Below, in pieces: positions 46,431 to 57,317 of a DNA stretch of 64,000 nt (position 1 is its first letter; each line of letters starts with the position of its first letter). The notes under the pieces are model-generated. The model searched no databases, had not been told where the DNA came from, and saw nothing but the letters and a program-made list of their open reading frames with translations. This stretch comes from Agelaius tricolor. Taxonomy: Eukaryota > Chordata > Aves > Passeriformes > Icteridae. A program made the translations under genes and the position numbers. The stretch covers positions 5,501,001-5,565,000 of the forward strand of contig JALJCS010000029.1 of the NCBI GenBank assembly GCA_023055355.1. The letters run 5' to 3'.

Positions 46431-47170
46431 GTAAATCACCCCCTGGTTGGGTAAATCACCCCCTGGTTTGGTAAATCTGCCCCTGGTTGTGTAAATCACA
46501 CCCTGGTTGTGTAAATCACCCCCTGGTTTAGTAAATCTGCCCCTGGTTGGGTAAATCTGCCCTTGGTTGGGTAAATCTGCCCCTGGTTGGGTAAATCACC
46601 CCCTGGTTGTGTAAATCATCCCCTGGTTGGGTAAATCTGCCCCTGGTTGGGTAAATCTGCCCCTGGTTGTGTAAATCACCCCCTGGTTGGGTAAATCACC
46701 CCCTGGTTGTGTAAATCACCCCCTGGTTGGGTAAATCTGCCCCTGGGTTAGTAAATCACCCCCTGGTTGGGTAAATCACCCCCTGGTTGTGTAAATCACT
46801 CCCTGGTTGGGTAAATCACCCCCTGGTTGTGTAAATCATCCCCTGGTTGGGTAAATCTGCCCCTGGTTGGGTAAATCTGCCCCTGGTTGTGTAAATCACC
46901 CCCTGGTTGTGTAAATCACCCCCTGGTTTAGTAAATCACCCCCTGGTTGGGTAAATCTGCCCCTGGTTGGGTAAATCACCCCCTGGTTGTGTAAATCACC
47001 CCCTGGGTTAGTAAACCTGCCCCTGGTTGGGTAAATCTGCCCCTGGGTTAATAAATCACCCCCTGGTTTGGTAAATCACCCCCTGGTTGGGTAAATCTGC
47101 CCCTGGTTGTGTAAATCACCCCCTGGTTGGGTAAATCACCCCCTGGTTGTGTAAATCACCCCCTGGTTGT
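46431..47170. repeat. Minisatellite, 20-bp unit, 37 copies in perfect phase
   Basis: The unit is 'gtaaatcaccccctggttgg'. From 46431 to 47170 every unit is exactly 20 bp, with no insertion or deletion in 740 bp. Two main unit types differ at a dinucleotide ('atcaccccc' versus 'atctgcccc'). The last two unit bases are mostly GG or GT, with some TG and TA. The five units at 46581-46680 are repeated base for base at 46801-46900, including the rare 'atcatc' variant. This shows an internal block duplication of 11 units (220 bp). The last unit leads straight into single-copy 'gcttggtgcc'. Confidence 0.98.
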
Positions 47171-48240
47171 GCTTGGTGCCTTCTGCATGTGTAGGGATGG
47201 AAGTAGAAAGCCTTGGATGGCTGTGGGTGGCCACAGGGGCTGTGTGATGGCTTTGCAGGTCACCTCCGTTCCCTGGGGAATGTTTTGTCCAGGCCCAGTT
47301 GAAATGCTGGAGCCTTCCCTGCCCCTGGGGGTCTGTCCAGTCCTTCTGTCCTGCTTTGATTTGGCTGGGAGCTCCTCCTGACGGGCTCTTCTCCATCCAC
47401 CACGTCCTGGGCTGGCTTAAGCTGGAATTTATCCCAGCCTCAGGTGCCCAAAGGGCTCCAGACTCTCGAGGTCAGTGGCTCAAAGGGGCACAAGAAGCTC
47501 CTGCTGGACCCAGGGGTGACAGCAGAGCACTTGTGAGGCCACCTTGGCTTTTGTCCAGCAGCAAAAGTACCAGTGGGGATTTTAAGGACCAAACATCACC
47601 AAAATTCCCCTGCAGAAAGAGCCCAGGGAAGGAAAGGCCCCTCCATCCCTGGCCCCGCTCACTCCCACTTTGCTGCTCAGGGCTCTGCTACCTCCAGCTG
47701 CAGGAGGAGGAAAGAGCTGAGAGAACAAGCCCTGAAATGACATTTCCCCTGCTCCAAAGGCAGCAGGAGCGTTATCCACCCTGCAGGCCTCCAGCTTGCC
47801 TCTCTTTGCCCATTTCAAGTGCCTTTATTGGCAGCTGGCTGTTACTCTGGGCTAGGTGCTGCCTTTTCCCATTTCCCAGGTAAGGGAAATTCTGGATAAA
47901 AGGGGGACCTGTGTGAGGGAGCAGCTCCTGGGTGGTGACACATTGGTGGCCCTGCCTGCTGCCCCCTGAAGGGCTCCTGGCTTTGGGGACAGGGAGGGGG
48001 GGACCTGGGCCCACAATATTATGTCACAAACCAGAAAACAGCTGACCCTAGAGCAGCTGTAATGGCATAATAGGATAAGTGCAAGGCAGAAGCAGCAGGG
48101 TATAATAGGCACTCAGCTGCCTCTGTATTTACCTGGATGGAAGGAAGCTGGGAAACTGGGCCAGCATGGGGACAGTGGCAGTGTAAATGCACCAGGAGGT
48201 GGCTGTGGGTGAAGAGAAAAGGCAGCAATCCCAGGTGTTA
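47171..48240. other. Unassigned sequence
   Basis: GC-moderate. A 194-codon plus-strand frame (47299-47883) is rich in Ser, Pro and Leu and has no recognised domain. I do not call it a gene. No mobile element is recognised. Confidence 0.5.
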
Positions 48241-48245
48241 TATAA

Positions 48246-48270
48246 TAAATAATAATAATAATAATAATAT
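48246..48270. repeat. (AAT)n microsatellite
   Basis: About eight uninterrupted AAT repeats. Confidence 0.95.
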
Positions 48271-48412
48271 TTGTGCTCGGCCTGAAAGGCTTCGCCCGGC
48301 TCTGAGTGCTGCTGGGGTCTCTCTGGTGTTGGGTTTCCTAATTCCTTCTCTCCTCCTGGCTCTCTAAAAGCCTCTGCCTGGTGGTTTTTTGTGCTTTATT
48401 ATGTCTGGAGTG

Positions 48413-49144
48413 GAGAGCAGCTTTCATCTGCCTTTCTCTAGGCAAAAAAAAAGCCCTGGATTTCAGCAGCTGGGAGGGCAGGGAAATGTGGTGAATGGCC
48501 TGAGAGGGCAGGGAAATGTGGTGAATGGCCAGGGCTGTTTGTGGTGTTTCCATCCCTGGAAATGTCCAGGAGCAAGCTGGGACAGTGGCAGATGTCCCTA
48601 AGTGAAAATTAAGGTCCCTTCCAACCCAAACCTGGGATGGGGAAACAGGAAACCAAAAGGGGAAATCCCAACATTGAGATCCCATCCACCTTCCTCATCC
48701 ACCTTCCTCATCCACCTTCCTCATCCACCTCCCTCACCCGCCCTCCCACAGGAGGGATTTTGCTGCAGGTCCCAGAGTGAGAGCAGCTTTCATCTGCCTT
48801 TCTCTAGGCAAAAAAAGCCCTGGATTTCAGCAGCTGGGAGGGCAGGGAAATGTGGTGAATGGCCTGAGAGGGCAGGGAAATGTGGTGGATGGCCAGGGCT
48901 GTTTGTGGTGTTTCCATCCCTGGGAATGTCCAGGAGCAAGGTGGGACAGTGGCAGATGTCCTTGAGGTGAGATCTAAGGTCCCTTCCAACCCAAACCAGT
49001 CTGGGATGAGGAAACAGGAAACCAGAAGGGGAAATCCCAACACTGAGATTCCATCCACCTTCCTCATCCACCTTCCTCATCCACCTCCCTCATCCAGCCC
49101 TCACCCACCCTCCCACAGGAGGGATTTTGCTGCAGGTCCCAGAA
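48413..49144. repeat. Tandem duplication, 366-bp unit carrying a CR1 tail
   Basis: Copy 1 is 48413-48778 and copy 2 is 48779-49144. Both begin 'gagagcagctttcatctgcc' and end 'gattttgctgcaggtcccag'. Each contains a double 'gagggcagggaaatgtggtg', a CR1-like tail ('aaggtcccttccaaccc' near 48611 and 48978) and a 13-bp 'ccaccttcctcat' minisatellite. The inner minisatellite differs in copy number between the two halves, so it changed after, or along with, the duplication. Confidence 0.95.
48535..48640 (+). mobile_element. CR1 3' tail (duplicated at about 48900-49003)
   Basis: 'ccatccctggaaatgtccag', 'agctgggacagtggcagatg' and 'aaggtcccttccaacccaaa' follow CR1 order on the plus strand. The same segment sits in the second duplication copy. 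Confidence 0.75.
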
Positions 49145-49484
49145 CTCTGGGCTTGGTGGAATCTTTCAGGCCAAGACTCGACTTTCTGGCACTCAGAACC
49201 ATTTCTAAGCTGGGTTTTCTCTGCTGCTCTTGGATGTAGACTCAGCTTTGCTCGTGGCTCTGTGGCTTATCTGCCTCCCTGATTTCACTTTTCACTCCTT
49301 TGCTGACTTGGGTGCAGATCCTCCTGTTTAAGTGATGAGTCATTTTGACTTTGGATGGAAATTTGCATTTTTTTTTCCTACAGGGGCACTTAGGCACAGG
49401 TAAATGAACCATTTAGATGATTTAGAGAGAGAGATGCCAGGGGAAGTGGAAATGTGTGCTCTGCTGTTTCGTTCCTCTTTGCTT
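49145..49484. other. Unassigned sequence
   Basis: Nothing is recognised. Confidence 0.6.
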
Positions 49485-50171
49485 CAGATTGCATTTATTC
49501 ATTAAATTCCTGAGATGGGGATTGCTGAGTAGTGCCTCCCTCAGCATTGCCTCCCTTTCCTGGATTCCTTGGGCTGAATTGGTTGGAATTCATTGATGGA
49601 TTTGGAATTGTTGTTTTCCCTGCAGTGCTGTGCCATCCAACAGCAAAACCCACGTTACAATTCCAGGAATTGCCAGAGTGGGCTGAACTGTTGGACACGC
49701 ACAGAAAGATGCACATAGGAGTCTTCAGGAATGAAAGATGTGGAGTTAAAGAGTAGAAAATGAAACTTTAAAACATAGATTTTGTGAATTTTCTCAAGTG
49801 GAGCCGGTGGTTTTTAGGACGGAAATTTTGTTTAAAAAATCCTAAAGTATGAAACATCAGATTGCTTTTATTCATTAAATTCCTGAGATGGGGATTGCTG
49901 AGTAGTGCCTCCCTCAGCATTGCCTCCCTTTCCTGGATTCCTTGGGCTGAATTGGTTGGAATTGATGGATAATAATTCCAGGAATTGCCAGGGTGGGCTG
50001 AACTGTTGGACACGCACAGAAAGATGCACACAGGAGTCTTTAGGAATGAAAGATGTGGAGTTAAAGAGTAGAAAATGAAACTTTAAAGTGTAGATTTTGT
50101 GAATTTTCTCAAGTGGAGCCAGGAGGTTTTTAGGAGGAAAATCTAGTTTAAAAAATCCTAAAGTATGAAAT
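49485..50171. repeat. 373-bp repeat, locus 1, two tandem copies
   Basis: Unit 1 is 49485-49857. Unit 2 is 49858-50171, with a ~55-bp internal deletion removing 'tgttttccctgcagtgctgt' and its surroundings. Landmarks are 'cattaaattcctgagatggg', 'gattccttgggctgaattgg', 'ggacacgcacagaaagatgc', 'tcaggaatgaaagatgtgg' and 'ttctcaagtggagcc'. The same unit appears again as a tandem pair at 55986-56559, 5.8 kb away. Family unknown; it could be a local satellite or a fragment of a longer mobile element. Confidence 0.94.
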
Positions 50172-50191
50172 ATAATGAATGTTTCCAAGGC

Positions 50192-50256
50192 GGGGGGGGG
50201 GGGAATCTTTCCAAAGTTTTAGTGGGAAAAAAGAATTGGTTTTTTTTTTTTTTTTT
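50192..50256. repeat. Poly-G and poly-T tracts
   Basis: About 12 G (50192-50203) and 17 T (50240-50256), separated by single-copy bases. Confidence 0.95.
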
Positions 50257-50347
50257 CCATGATGTGCTGAAGTACAGGTGGTCACACAAATTACAAAGAG
50301 CTGGGGGACATAATCTGACTTTGAATCTGAAATAAGGAGGGAGATTT

Positions 50348-50538
50348 GTTATTATATTATATTATTATATATTATATAATATATATAATATATAACATAT
50401 GTATAATGTAATGTAATATAATATAACATAATATAATATAACATTATATTATATTATGTTATGTTACGTTATGTTACATTATATTATATTATATTATATT
50501 ATATTATATTATATTATATTATATTATATTATATTATT
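50348..50538. repeat. AT-rich block with ATATT/ATAAT pentanucleotides, partly palindromic
   Basis: The left half is of the 'ataat' type and the right half of the complementary 'atatt' type, with a transitional centre near 50450-50475. The two halves can therefore pair with each other. The regular 5-bp period is clear at 50475-50535. Confidence 0.95.
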
Positions 50539-51098
50539 TTATCCCAAATATTATCCCAGAAGATAATGCCATCACCTGCCAATTTGGAATGAGAGGTTAA
50601 AATAACTGAAGCATTTTGATTTGTAAAACCATCCCCAGGCTGAGTCTGTCCTGCAGAAAAAGCAGGACCTGTTGAAATATCACTTATTGGGAGTTTGCTC
50701 CTTTTCAGCTGTAGTTAATTCTGAGTAAATGGTGTATTAATAATTGGGTTAAACCAATTCTTCCCATGGAAATGTAGGTTCTTGCCTGGCCTATTTACTG
50801 CAGCATCAGGGGCTGTCCTATTTTCCAGGAGTGTTCCTCTCACAGGAGGCATAAATCCTGCCTCACAAAAGGGAAACTGAGGCACAGATGGGGAGAAGTG
50901 GCCTGAGAAAGGATCAAGAAGGCTTGAAGGAGGAGCATTCCGAATTTTAGGCTCAAATTCCTCGTGGCACAGCCATTTGTTCTTCCAGCATCTGGCTTGC
51001 CCCTGGTCATTGATGGATAGTTTGGGTGGGGATGAGCACACACAGAAAAATGCACATTTAGGAGCTGGAACAGGCTCTGACGGCTGAGGGGGCGTTTA
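50539..51098. other. Unassigned sequence
   Basis: Single-copy apart from a MIR-like fragment at 50874-50905. Confidence 0.6.
50874..50905 (-). mobile_element. Possible MIR/CORE-SINE fragment
   Basis: 'agggaaactgaggcacagat' is the antisense MIR core word, followed by 'ggggagaagtggcc'. Short and tentative. Confidence 0.4.
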
Positions 51099-52170
51099 GG
51101 GAAGTGTGGTTTGTTATCAAACACCCTCTCTATGTGGGCACAGCTCCCCAAACCTGGGTTCTCCTTGCTCTCCTCCCATTTTGGGGCACCCAAACCCAGC
51201 AGGATCTCACTCTCATTGTGGAGTATCCCCACAAACCCTTTCCTACTTTGGGAAGTGGGGTTTGTTATTAAACACCCTCTCTGAGTGGGCACAGCTCCCC
51301 AAACCCGAGCTCTCCTTGCTCTCTCCCATTTTGGGGCGCCCAAACCCATCAGAATCTCATTCTCACCCCTCCCCAAACCCGAGCTCTCCTTGCTCTCCTC
51401 TCATTTTGGGGCACCCAAACCCATCAGGATCTCATTCTCCAGCATGGAGCATCCCCACAAACCCTTTCCTACTTTGGGAAGTGTGGTTTGTTATTAAACA
51501 CCCTACGTGGGCACCCCTTCCCAAACCTGAGCTCTCCTTGCTCTCTCTCATTTTGGGGCACCCAAACCCAGCAGGATCTCATTCTCCAGCATGGAGCATC
51601 CCCACAAACCCTTTCCTACTTTGGGAAGTGTGGTTTGTTATTAAACACCCTCTCTGAGTGGGCACAGCTCCCTAAACCCGAGCTCTCCTTGCTCTCTCTC
51701 ATTTTGGGGCACCCAAACCCATCAGGATCTCATCCTCCAGCATGGGTTATCCCCACAAACCCCAAACCCCAAACCCCCACTTTGAGAAGTGTGGTTTGTT
51801 ATCAAACACCCTCTCTGAGTGGGCATAACTCCCTAAACCCGAGCTCTCCTTGCTCTCCTCTCATTTTGGGGCACCCAAACCCAGCAGGATCTCATCCTCC
51901 AGCATGGAGCATCCCCATAAACCCTTACTGACTTTGGGAAGTGTGGTTTGTTATTAAACACCCTCTTTGAGTGTGCACAGCTCCCCAGACCCGAGCTCTC
52001 CTTGCTCTCTCCCGTTTTTGGGTGCCCAAACCCATCAGGATCTCATTCTCACCCCTCCCCAAACCCGAGCTCTCCTTGCTCTCTCCCATTTTGGGGCACC
52101 CAAACCCAAACTCATTCTCATTGTGGAGCATCCCCACCAACCCCACAAACCCCACAACCCCAAACCCCCG
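51099..52170. repeat. Tandem array, ~150-bp unit, about 7 copies
   Basis: Anchor 'gggaagtgtggtttgtta' (or 'tgagaagtgtgg') lies at 51099, 51250, 51476, 51623, 51783 and 51935. Units continue with 'caccctctctgagtgggcac', 'gagctctccttgctctc', 'ttttggggcacccaaaccca' and 'atccccacaaaccc'. The 226-bp spacing contains an extra partial unit lacking the anchor, and another partial unit ends the array. Several frames on both strands run through it because of the repeat. Confidence 0.95.
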
Positions 52171-52179
52171 CGGCTGCCC

Positions 52180-52470
52180 AGTGTCACGCCGGGGTTTTCC
52201 ATCATCCCCATCCCTCCTGAAGCGCATTCGCGGCGATTTTCCCGTCGGGGTTTTTTAGCATTATCGATCCCTGCGGGCCATGGGATGCCGTTGACCCTGG
52301 CACCTCGCCGGGGCTGCCCCGCCTTTGTCGCCGCTGCTGTCGCGCTCGGCAGATGGCTTTTGTTCCTGACAAACGCTGCTCATCCGATTGTCCGGGTTAG
52401 CGGGTGCGCCCCATCCCGCCCCGGCCCGGCCCTTCCCTGCCAGACTCGCCCCCTCCTTCCCCCGGGCTGG
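52180..52470. promoter_or_regulatory. Short CpG-dense block
   Basis: CpG dinucleotides cluster here ('cgcattcgcggcgattttcc', 'gtcgccgctgctgtcgcgct', 'gcccggcccttccctgcc'), unlike nearly all of the window. It also has an E-box-type CAGATGG and 'cctgacaaacgctgctcatc'. It could be a small CpG island, an orphan promoter or a GC-rich enhancer. No start site, TATA box or following exon is visible. Confidence 0.45.
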
Positions 52471-54820
52471 GAACACCAGAAGGAGCTGCTTTGCTTGGCT
52501 TTTTCTGGGTTTTTTTTTCCTTTTTTTTTTTTTTTCTTTTTTTATTCCTCCTCCTTCTCCCCAGGGGTCTGCCTGGATTATTTCTGAAGCTGCTTTCTTT
52601 CTCCTGTGAAAGTAAGCCAGGGAAAATAGATTTAATTTTTGGGTTTTTTTTTTGGGGTAGCTTTTCTTGGGCGACACCTGGGTCCCACCTTGGCTAAATC
52701 AGCATCAATCCTTCCTCATTCTTGATGTCCCACAACATCTAAATGGGTTTTTTGGGGGGATTTTATTTTTTATTTTTTTAATTTTCTGTATGGTAATGCG
52801 TTGCTTCAACCTGCCAGAAGCAAACTGAGGGACAATGACAAGGATTTGTGTGGCAGCCTACAGGATTTGGGTGCCTGATCCACTTCTCCCTGGTGCCAGA
52901 ACCTGCTGAATTCAGCACTCCAAGGCAGAAAGGCAAATCCCTGCAAAGCAGGAATTGCACTCTTTTGTGGCCTTGGGGGTGCTGGAAAAGCAGGGATTTG
53001 GGAGCTGTGGGGTGTCCTGGAATGCCTGAGGGAGGAAAAGGGGAGCAGGGGCAGCAGAGAGGGGAGGGTGACTTGTGAGGCTGCAGCCTGGGGCAGGGAA
53101 AGCTGATCAATTCTTAATTGTCTCCTAATGACTACAGGGTTCAAGGCTTTCCCTTGAATTCCAGGATTTTGGCAGGAGAATTTCAGACTTTTGCTCCTTG
53201 TGGGCAGTGTCAAACCCAGGCCTTGGCTTCTCCCCATCCTGAGGAAGGACTGGGGAAGTTTCTGCCCTGTTCTCTCTGAGTGCTGTGCTGTTGTTTCTCC
53301 CTCCAAAATTGAGAAAAAGAAGGATGGATGTGAGTTCTGCACCAGCCAGGCTGTTTGTCAGTATTTTGCTACTTTATTGGAACTTGTGGAACCTGAATCA
53401 GGTCCACAAGAGCTGCTCAGAGGCCCATTATTTTCCATTATTATTCCTTTTTTCGTTCCAGTATTACTTTTCCTCAGGAAGTAATTTTTTTTTTCTTTTT
53501 AATTTAGCGTGATTTCACTCAAACCCACACTTTTCCTCCTAAAACCACCATAAATTATTCTGTTACCACCTCGCCTCACTGACTGCAGCTTTGTTCACAC
53601 GAGATTCTTGGAGAGGATTTTTTTTTTCCCCCTGTCACCGGTGGGAATTAGAGTGGGGAAAGGGCAAATTTAAATTAATAAAAAAATCTGTTAAAGGAAA
53701 ACGGCTTCTGTTGCTAAAGTCACCTTTTGGTCAGCCCTGTATGTGATCCCCCTCTTCTGGCTGTCTGAGGAATTGGATACGGAGGGAAGTGGAGACGAGC
53801 GCAGACAATGGGATTTGGGCAAATCCCATCATTTTCGTCCTGCAGGTCGAAAGAGCTGCTTGGAATGAGGGAAAGGGTGTGCTTGTGCTGTGCTTTGGAC
53901 TCAGCCCCGGTTATATTTGACCCGGTTATATTTTATATATATTTAAATATATCTATTTTCAGCGTCTCTTGCCGCTGGTTTGTGCCTGGGAGAGGCCAAG
54001 GTGTGAAAGGTGAAATGCTGCCCTCGTGGTCTGGTCGTGCTTTACATTTTATTTGTCTGCATAAAGATCCTGGCAGTTTTAGAGGCAATCCCGGGATACC
54101 CCTGTGTGAGGCAGGAGTAGAAAAATAAGCAAGGAAAAAAAGAAAAAAATCCCATCAGGTGCTGGTGGCTGCAGAGAGCAAATCTGTGATGGAATGTGGG
54201 GTGAGGGAGTGAGATGGGACAGCAGGGTTGGAGCTTCCTTCAGGGCTGGAATTAGTGCAGAATTTTTTCTGGGTGTAGGAACAAAATTTTAGTTCAAAGC
54301 CACATTTACATCCACGTCCCAGCTCCACCTTCCAGAAACTGAGTCTGATCATAAAGGTCGTCGAGCACAACTGAGTTCCTGAATAATTGAACAACATTTG
54401 CCATCCTGCTCCATGGCATTCCCTTCTTTTTTTTGCAGCAGGAACCACACTGGAGTTCATAACCTCTTCCCAGATGTTCTAGAGGAGGCAGGAGAATATT
54501 CCAGGGAAGGTGTTAAATTACAGACTGGAGTTGGATGGAAGAGAGAACTAAAAGCAGGGAGAGATCTCATAACTCCCTCCCCTCCCAGCTTAAGGAAGCA
54601 GCATTCCCTTACTGACCCATCCTTTCCAGGGACAACCATGAGCTGAGCACTTTTCTCTCTTCTTTTGTCCTCCCTGGGCTCAATTTGCTGCAGTTCCTGG
54701 TGCTAGAGATTGAATGTGAAAGCTGGACCCACTGCTGAGTGTAAAACAAACCAGGGAATCTTCCTGGAGGCCAGAATCTCCTGGAACAGAAAAAGAATAG
54801 GAAAGTCCCCTGTGTTTATC
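52471..54820. other. Unassigned sequence
   Basis: T-rich tracts lie at 52510-52545, 52644-52653 and 52745-52785. The rest is single-copy with no recognised gene or element. The 178-codon minus-strand frame at 52806-53342 has no domain I know. Confidence 0.5.
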
Positions 54821-55431
54821 AGGGCTGCAGGAGATGCTGATCCTGGAATGGGGATGGCAGGAGGCTCCTCCTGAGGGCTGACCCTGGAATGGGGATGGAA
54901 GGAGGCTCCTCCTGAGGGCTGACCCTGGGATGGGGATGGAAGGAGGCTCCTCCTGAGGGCTGACCCTGGGATGGGGATGGAAGGAGGCTCATTCTGAGGG
55001 CTGGCCCTGGAATGGGGATGGAAGGAGGCTCATTCTGAGGGCTGACCCTGGAATGGGGATGGAAGGAGGCTCCTCCTGAGGGCTGATCCTGAAATGGGAT
55101 GGCAGGAGGCTCCTCCTGAGGGCTGCAGGAGATGCTGACCCTGGAATGGGATGGAAGGAGGCTCCTCCTGAGGGCTGACCCTGGAATGGGGTGGAAGGAG
55201 GCTCCTCCTGAGGGCTGACCCTGAAATGGGATGGAAGGAGGCTCCTCCTGAGGGCTGTAGGAGATGCTGACCCTGGGATGGAAGGAGGCTCCTCCTGAGG
55301 GCTGGCCCTGGGATGGGGTGGCAGGAGGCTCCTCCTGAGGGCTGACCCTGAAATGGGGACGGAAGGAGGCTCCTCCTGAGGGCTGTAGGAGATGCTGGCC
55401 CTGGGATGGGGTGGCAGGAGGCTCCTCCTGG
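54821..55431. repeat. Minisatellite, ~41-bp unit, ~14 copies
   Basis: Units contain 'gaccctggaatggggatgga' and 'aggaggctcctcctgagggc'. Four units carry an extra 'gcaggagatgct' or 'gtaggagatgct' at the start. Others lose 1-8 bp in the G-rich part, and two have 'ctcattctg' for 'ctcctcctg'. The long-unit form recurs irregularly (near 54821, 55120, 55255 and 55384), hinting at a larger period. 'aggaggctcctcct' within each unit is a self-complementary word. Confidence 0.95.
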
Positions 55432-55985
55432 CTCTCTGTGCCAGCTCCTCAGGGAGGTGTCAGACCGGGGTTGGTTTCACAGTTGTGCCAACCGGGGGAG
55501 ACGCGTTTCCCTTAATGCAGTGGGAGATGAGTCTTGAGATGTGTGAGTGCCAAAGCTTCCAGAACACTGCAAGGCACCTTTGGCCCTCGTGCCCCCAACA
55601 AAAGTGTCCTCTTGGCCTTGGCTGGGAGGAATTCCTGGCTGGTGACGGACTCAGGGTGACCAGATGATGTCAGGAACGTGTTTGACATCACCTCACCCCT
55701 CTGCTTCTCCTTCTCCCTTCCCCTTTCTGTGCCCAGCAACCTAAATAACAAAATCTGGGCTAAACTGTGCCTCTGGGATGTGCCACCATGCCAGGAGCAC
55801 TGGTGTCACCCTCAGGTGCTCCTGAATCAGGTGTCCAACACCTTCTGGGGGAGCAGAGTGGGAAGGGGTGACTCAAAAACCTCTGCAGCCCTGGGCTCTG
55901 CCCCCAAAAATCCACCTCCCCTTCTGCTGGGAACTTCCCTGGGAGTAACAAATTCCCTCTGGCTCTGTGCTGAGTGCAGAATTGA
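55432..55985. other. Unassigned sequence
   Basis: No feature is recognised between the 41-bp array and the second 373-bp repeat locus. Confidence 0.6.
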
Positions 55986-56559
55986 TCATTGTTGTTTTCC
56001 CTGCAGTGCTGTGCCATCCAACAGCAAAACCCACATTACAATTCCAGGAATTGCCAGGGTGGGCTGAGCTGTTGGACACGCACAGAAAGATGCACACAGG
56101 AGTCTTCAGGAATGAAAGATGTGGGGTTAAAGAGGAGAAAATGAAACTTTAAAATCTAGATTTTGTGAATTTTCTCAAGTGGAGCCAGTGGTTTTTAGGA
56201 GGAAAATTTTGTTAAAAAAATCCTGAAGTATGAAACATCAGATTGCATGGATTCATTAAATTCCTGGGATGGGGATTGCTGAGTAGTGCCTCCCTCAGCA
56301 TTGCCTCCCTTTCCTGGATTCCTTGGGCTGAATTGGTTGGAATTCATTGATGGATTTGAAATTGTTGTTTTCCCTGCAGTGCTGTGCCATCCAACAGCAA
56401 AATCCACGTTATAATTCCAGGAATTGCCAGGGTGGGCTGAACTGTTGAAAGATGCACATAGGAGTCTTTAGGAATGAAACACGTGGAGTTAAAAAGTAGA
56501 AAATGAAACATTAAAATCTAGATTTTGTGAATTTTCTCAAGTGGAGCCAGTGGTTTGTA
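55986..56559. repeat. 373-bp repeat, locus 2, partial plus truncated copy
   Basis: The first copy (55986-56237) starts mid-unit at 'ttgttgttttccctgcag'. The second (56238-56559) starts at the normal unit boundary 'cagattgc' and ends at 'caagtggagccagtggttt'. A deletion of about 13 bp removes 'gacacgcacag'. The tandem junction is at the same place in the unit as at 49857/49858. This shows the two loci derive from one tandem source. Confidence 0.94.
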
Positions 56560-57317
56560 GGAGCAGAAGCAGACTGCAGGAGCCAGGGGGATCAGTGGGG
56601 CACTGGGAGCCCTGGCCCTGCTCCCTCCTCCTGCCCCGGCCTGCAGATGCCACTGGAAATTGATTTTTTTATGAAATCCAAAGGTGAAGCGTGGCAATAG
56701 GCAGCTCAGAGCCATCTGTCTGCTCAGGGCTCCTGTTGGGGGCTATTTGTTGGTAAAAAAACTCCAGAAACTGCACTAAAGGTGTTTCCCTCTGCGTCAG
56801 GGAAAATTTCCTTTGTTTTCCCTACAAAACCCATCAGGTTCTCCTGCCCTGATGGGGAAATCAGAGTCACCCGAGTGCTGCAGCCACCCAAGAGCCACAT
56901 CCTGCCAAGGTGCTGAATCTTTGCCCCCCAAAAAAACCCCCCAGGCACCTGCAGATCCCCCAGCCCTAACCCTGAACCCTCCCCAGAGCCAGAGGCGCCT
57001 TTGAAATGGACCCAATAAATGAGAAAAGAAAGCAACAGATGCTGAGTCACCAAGCAGAACTGCTGTGGTGCACCCCAAAAAGCTGGATTTGGGTTGGGGG
57101 TGTCCTTAACCTGGGAAGCAGGAGAGGATAAGAGGAAAAGAAAAAAAAAGGAGCAGGGTTAAGGTGGTTTTGGTAACCTCTGTGTGATTTTCTGCACTGC
57201 TTTGTTTTTGAGTGTATATATGTGTGTATATTTAATTTTTATCGGTTTTCTTTCTTTTTTTTTTTTATTTTAATCTGTCTCAGTTTCTGCTTTTTTGTGT
57301 TTTGCTTTTCTCCTTTT
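56560..57317. other. Unassigned sequence
   Basis: A purine run lies at about 57133-57152 and T-rich tracts at 57258-57268. No gene is recognised. Confidence 0.55.

Noticed and set aside
46431..47170. CRISPR-like regular spacing
   Set aside because: There are no unique spacers; it is a head-to-tail 20-bp minisatellite in a eukaryotic genome.
46431..47170. G-quadruplex array on the minus strand
   Set aside because: There is only one long G-run per 20 bp, with ~15-nt loops, longer than canonical quadruplex loops; not claimed.
51106..52587. Frames of 147-206 codons across the 150-bp array
   Set aside because: Repeat-derived and open on both strands, with no domain.
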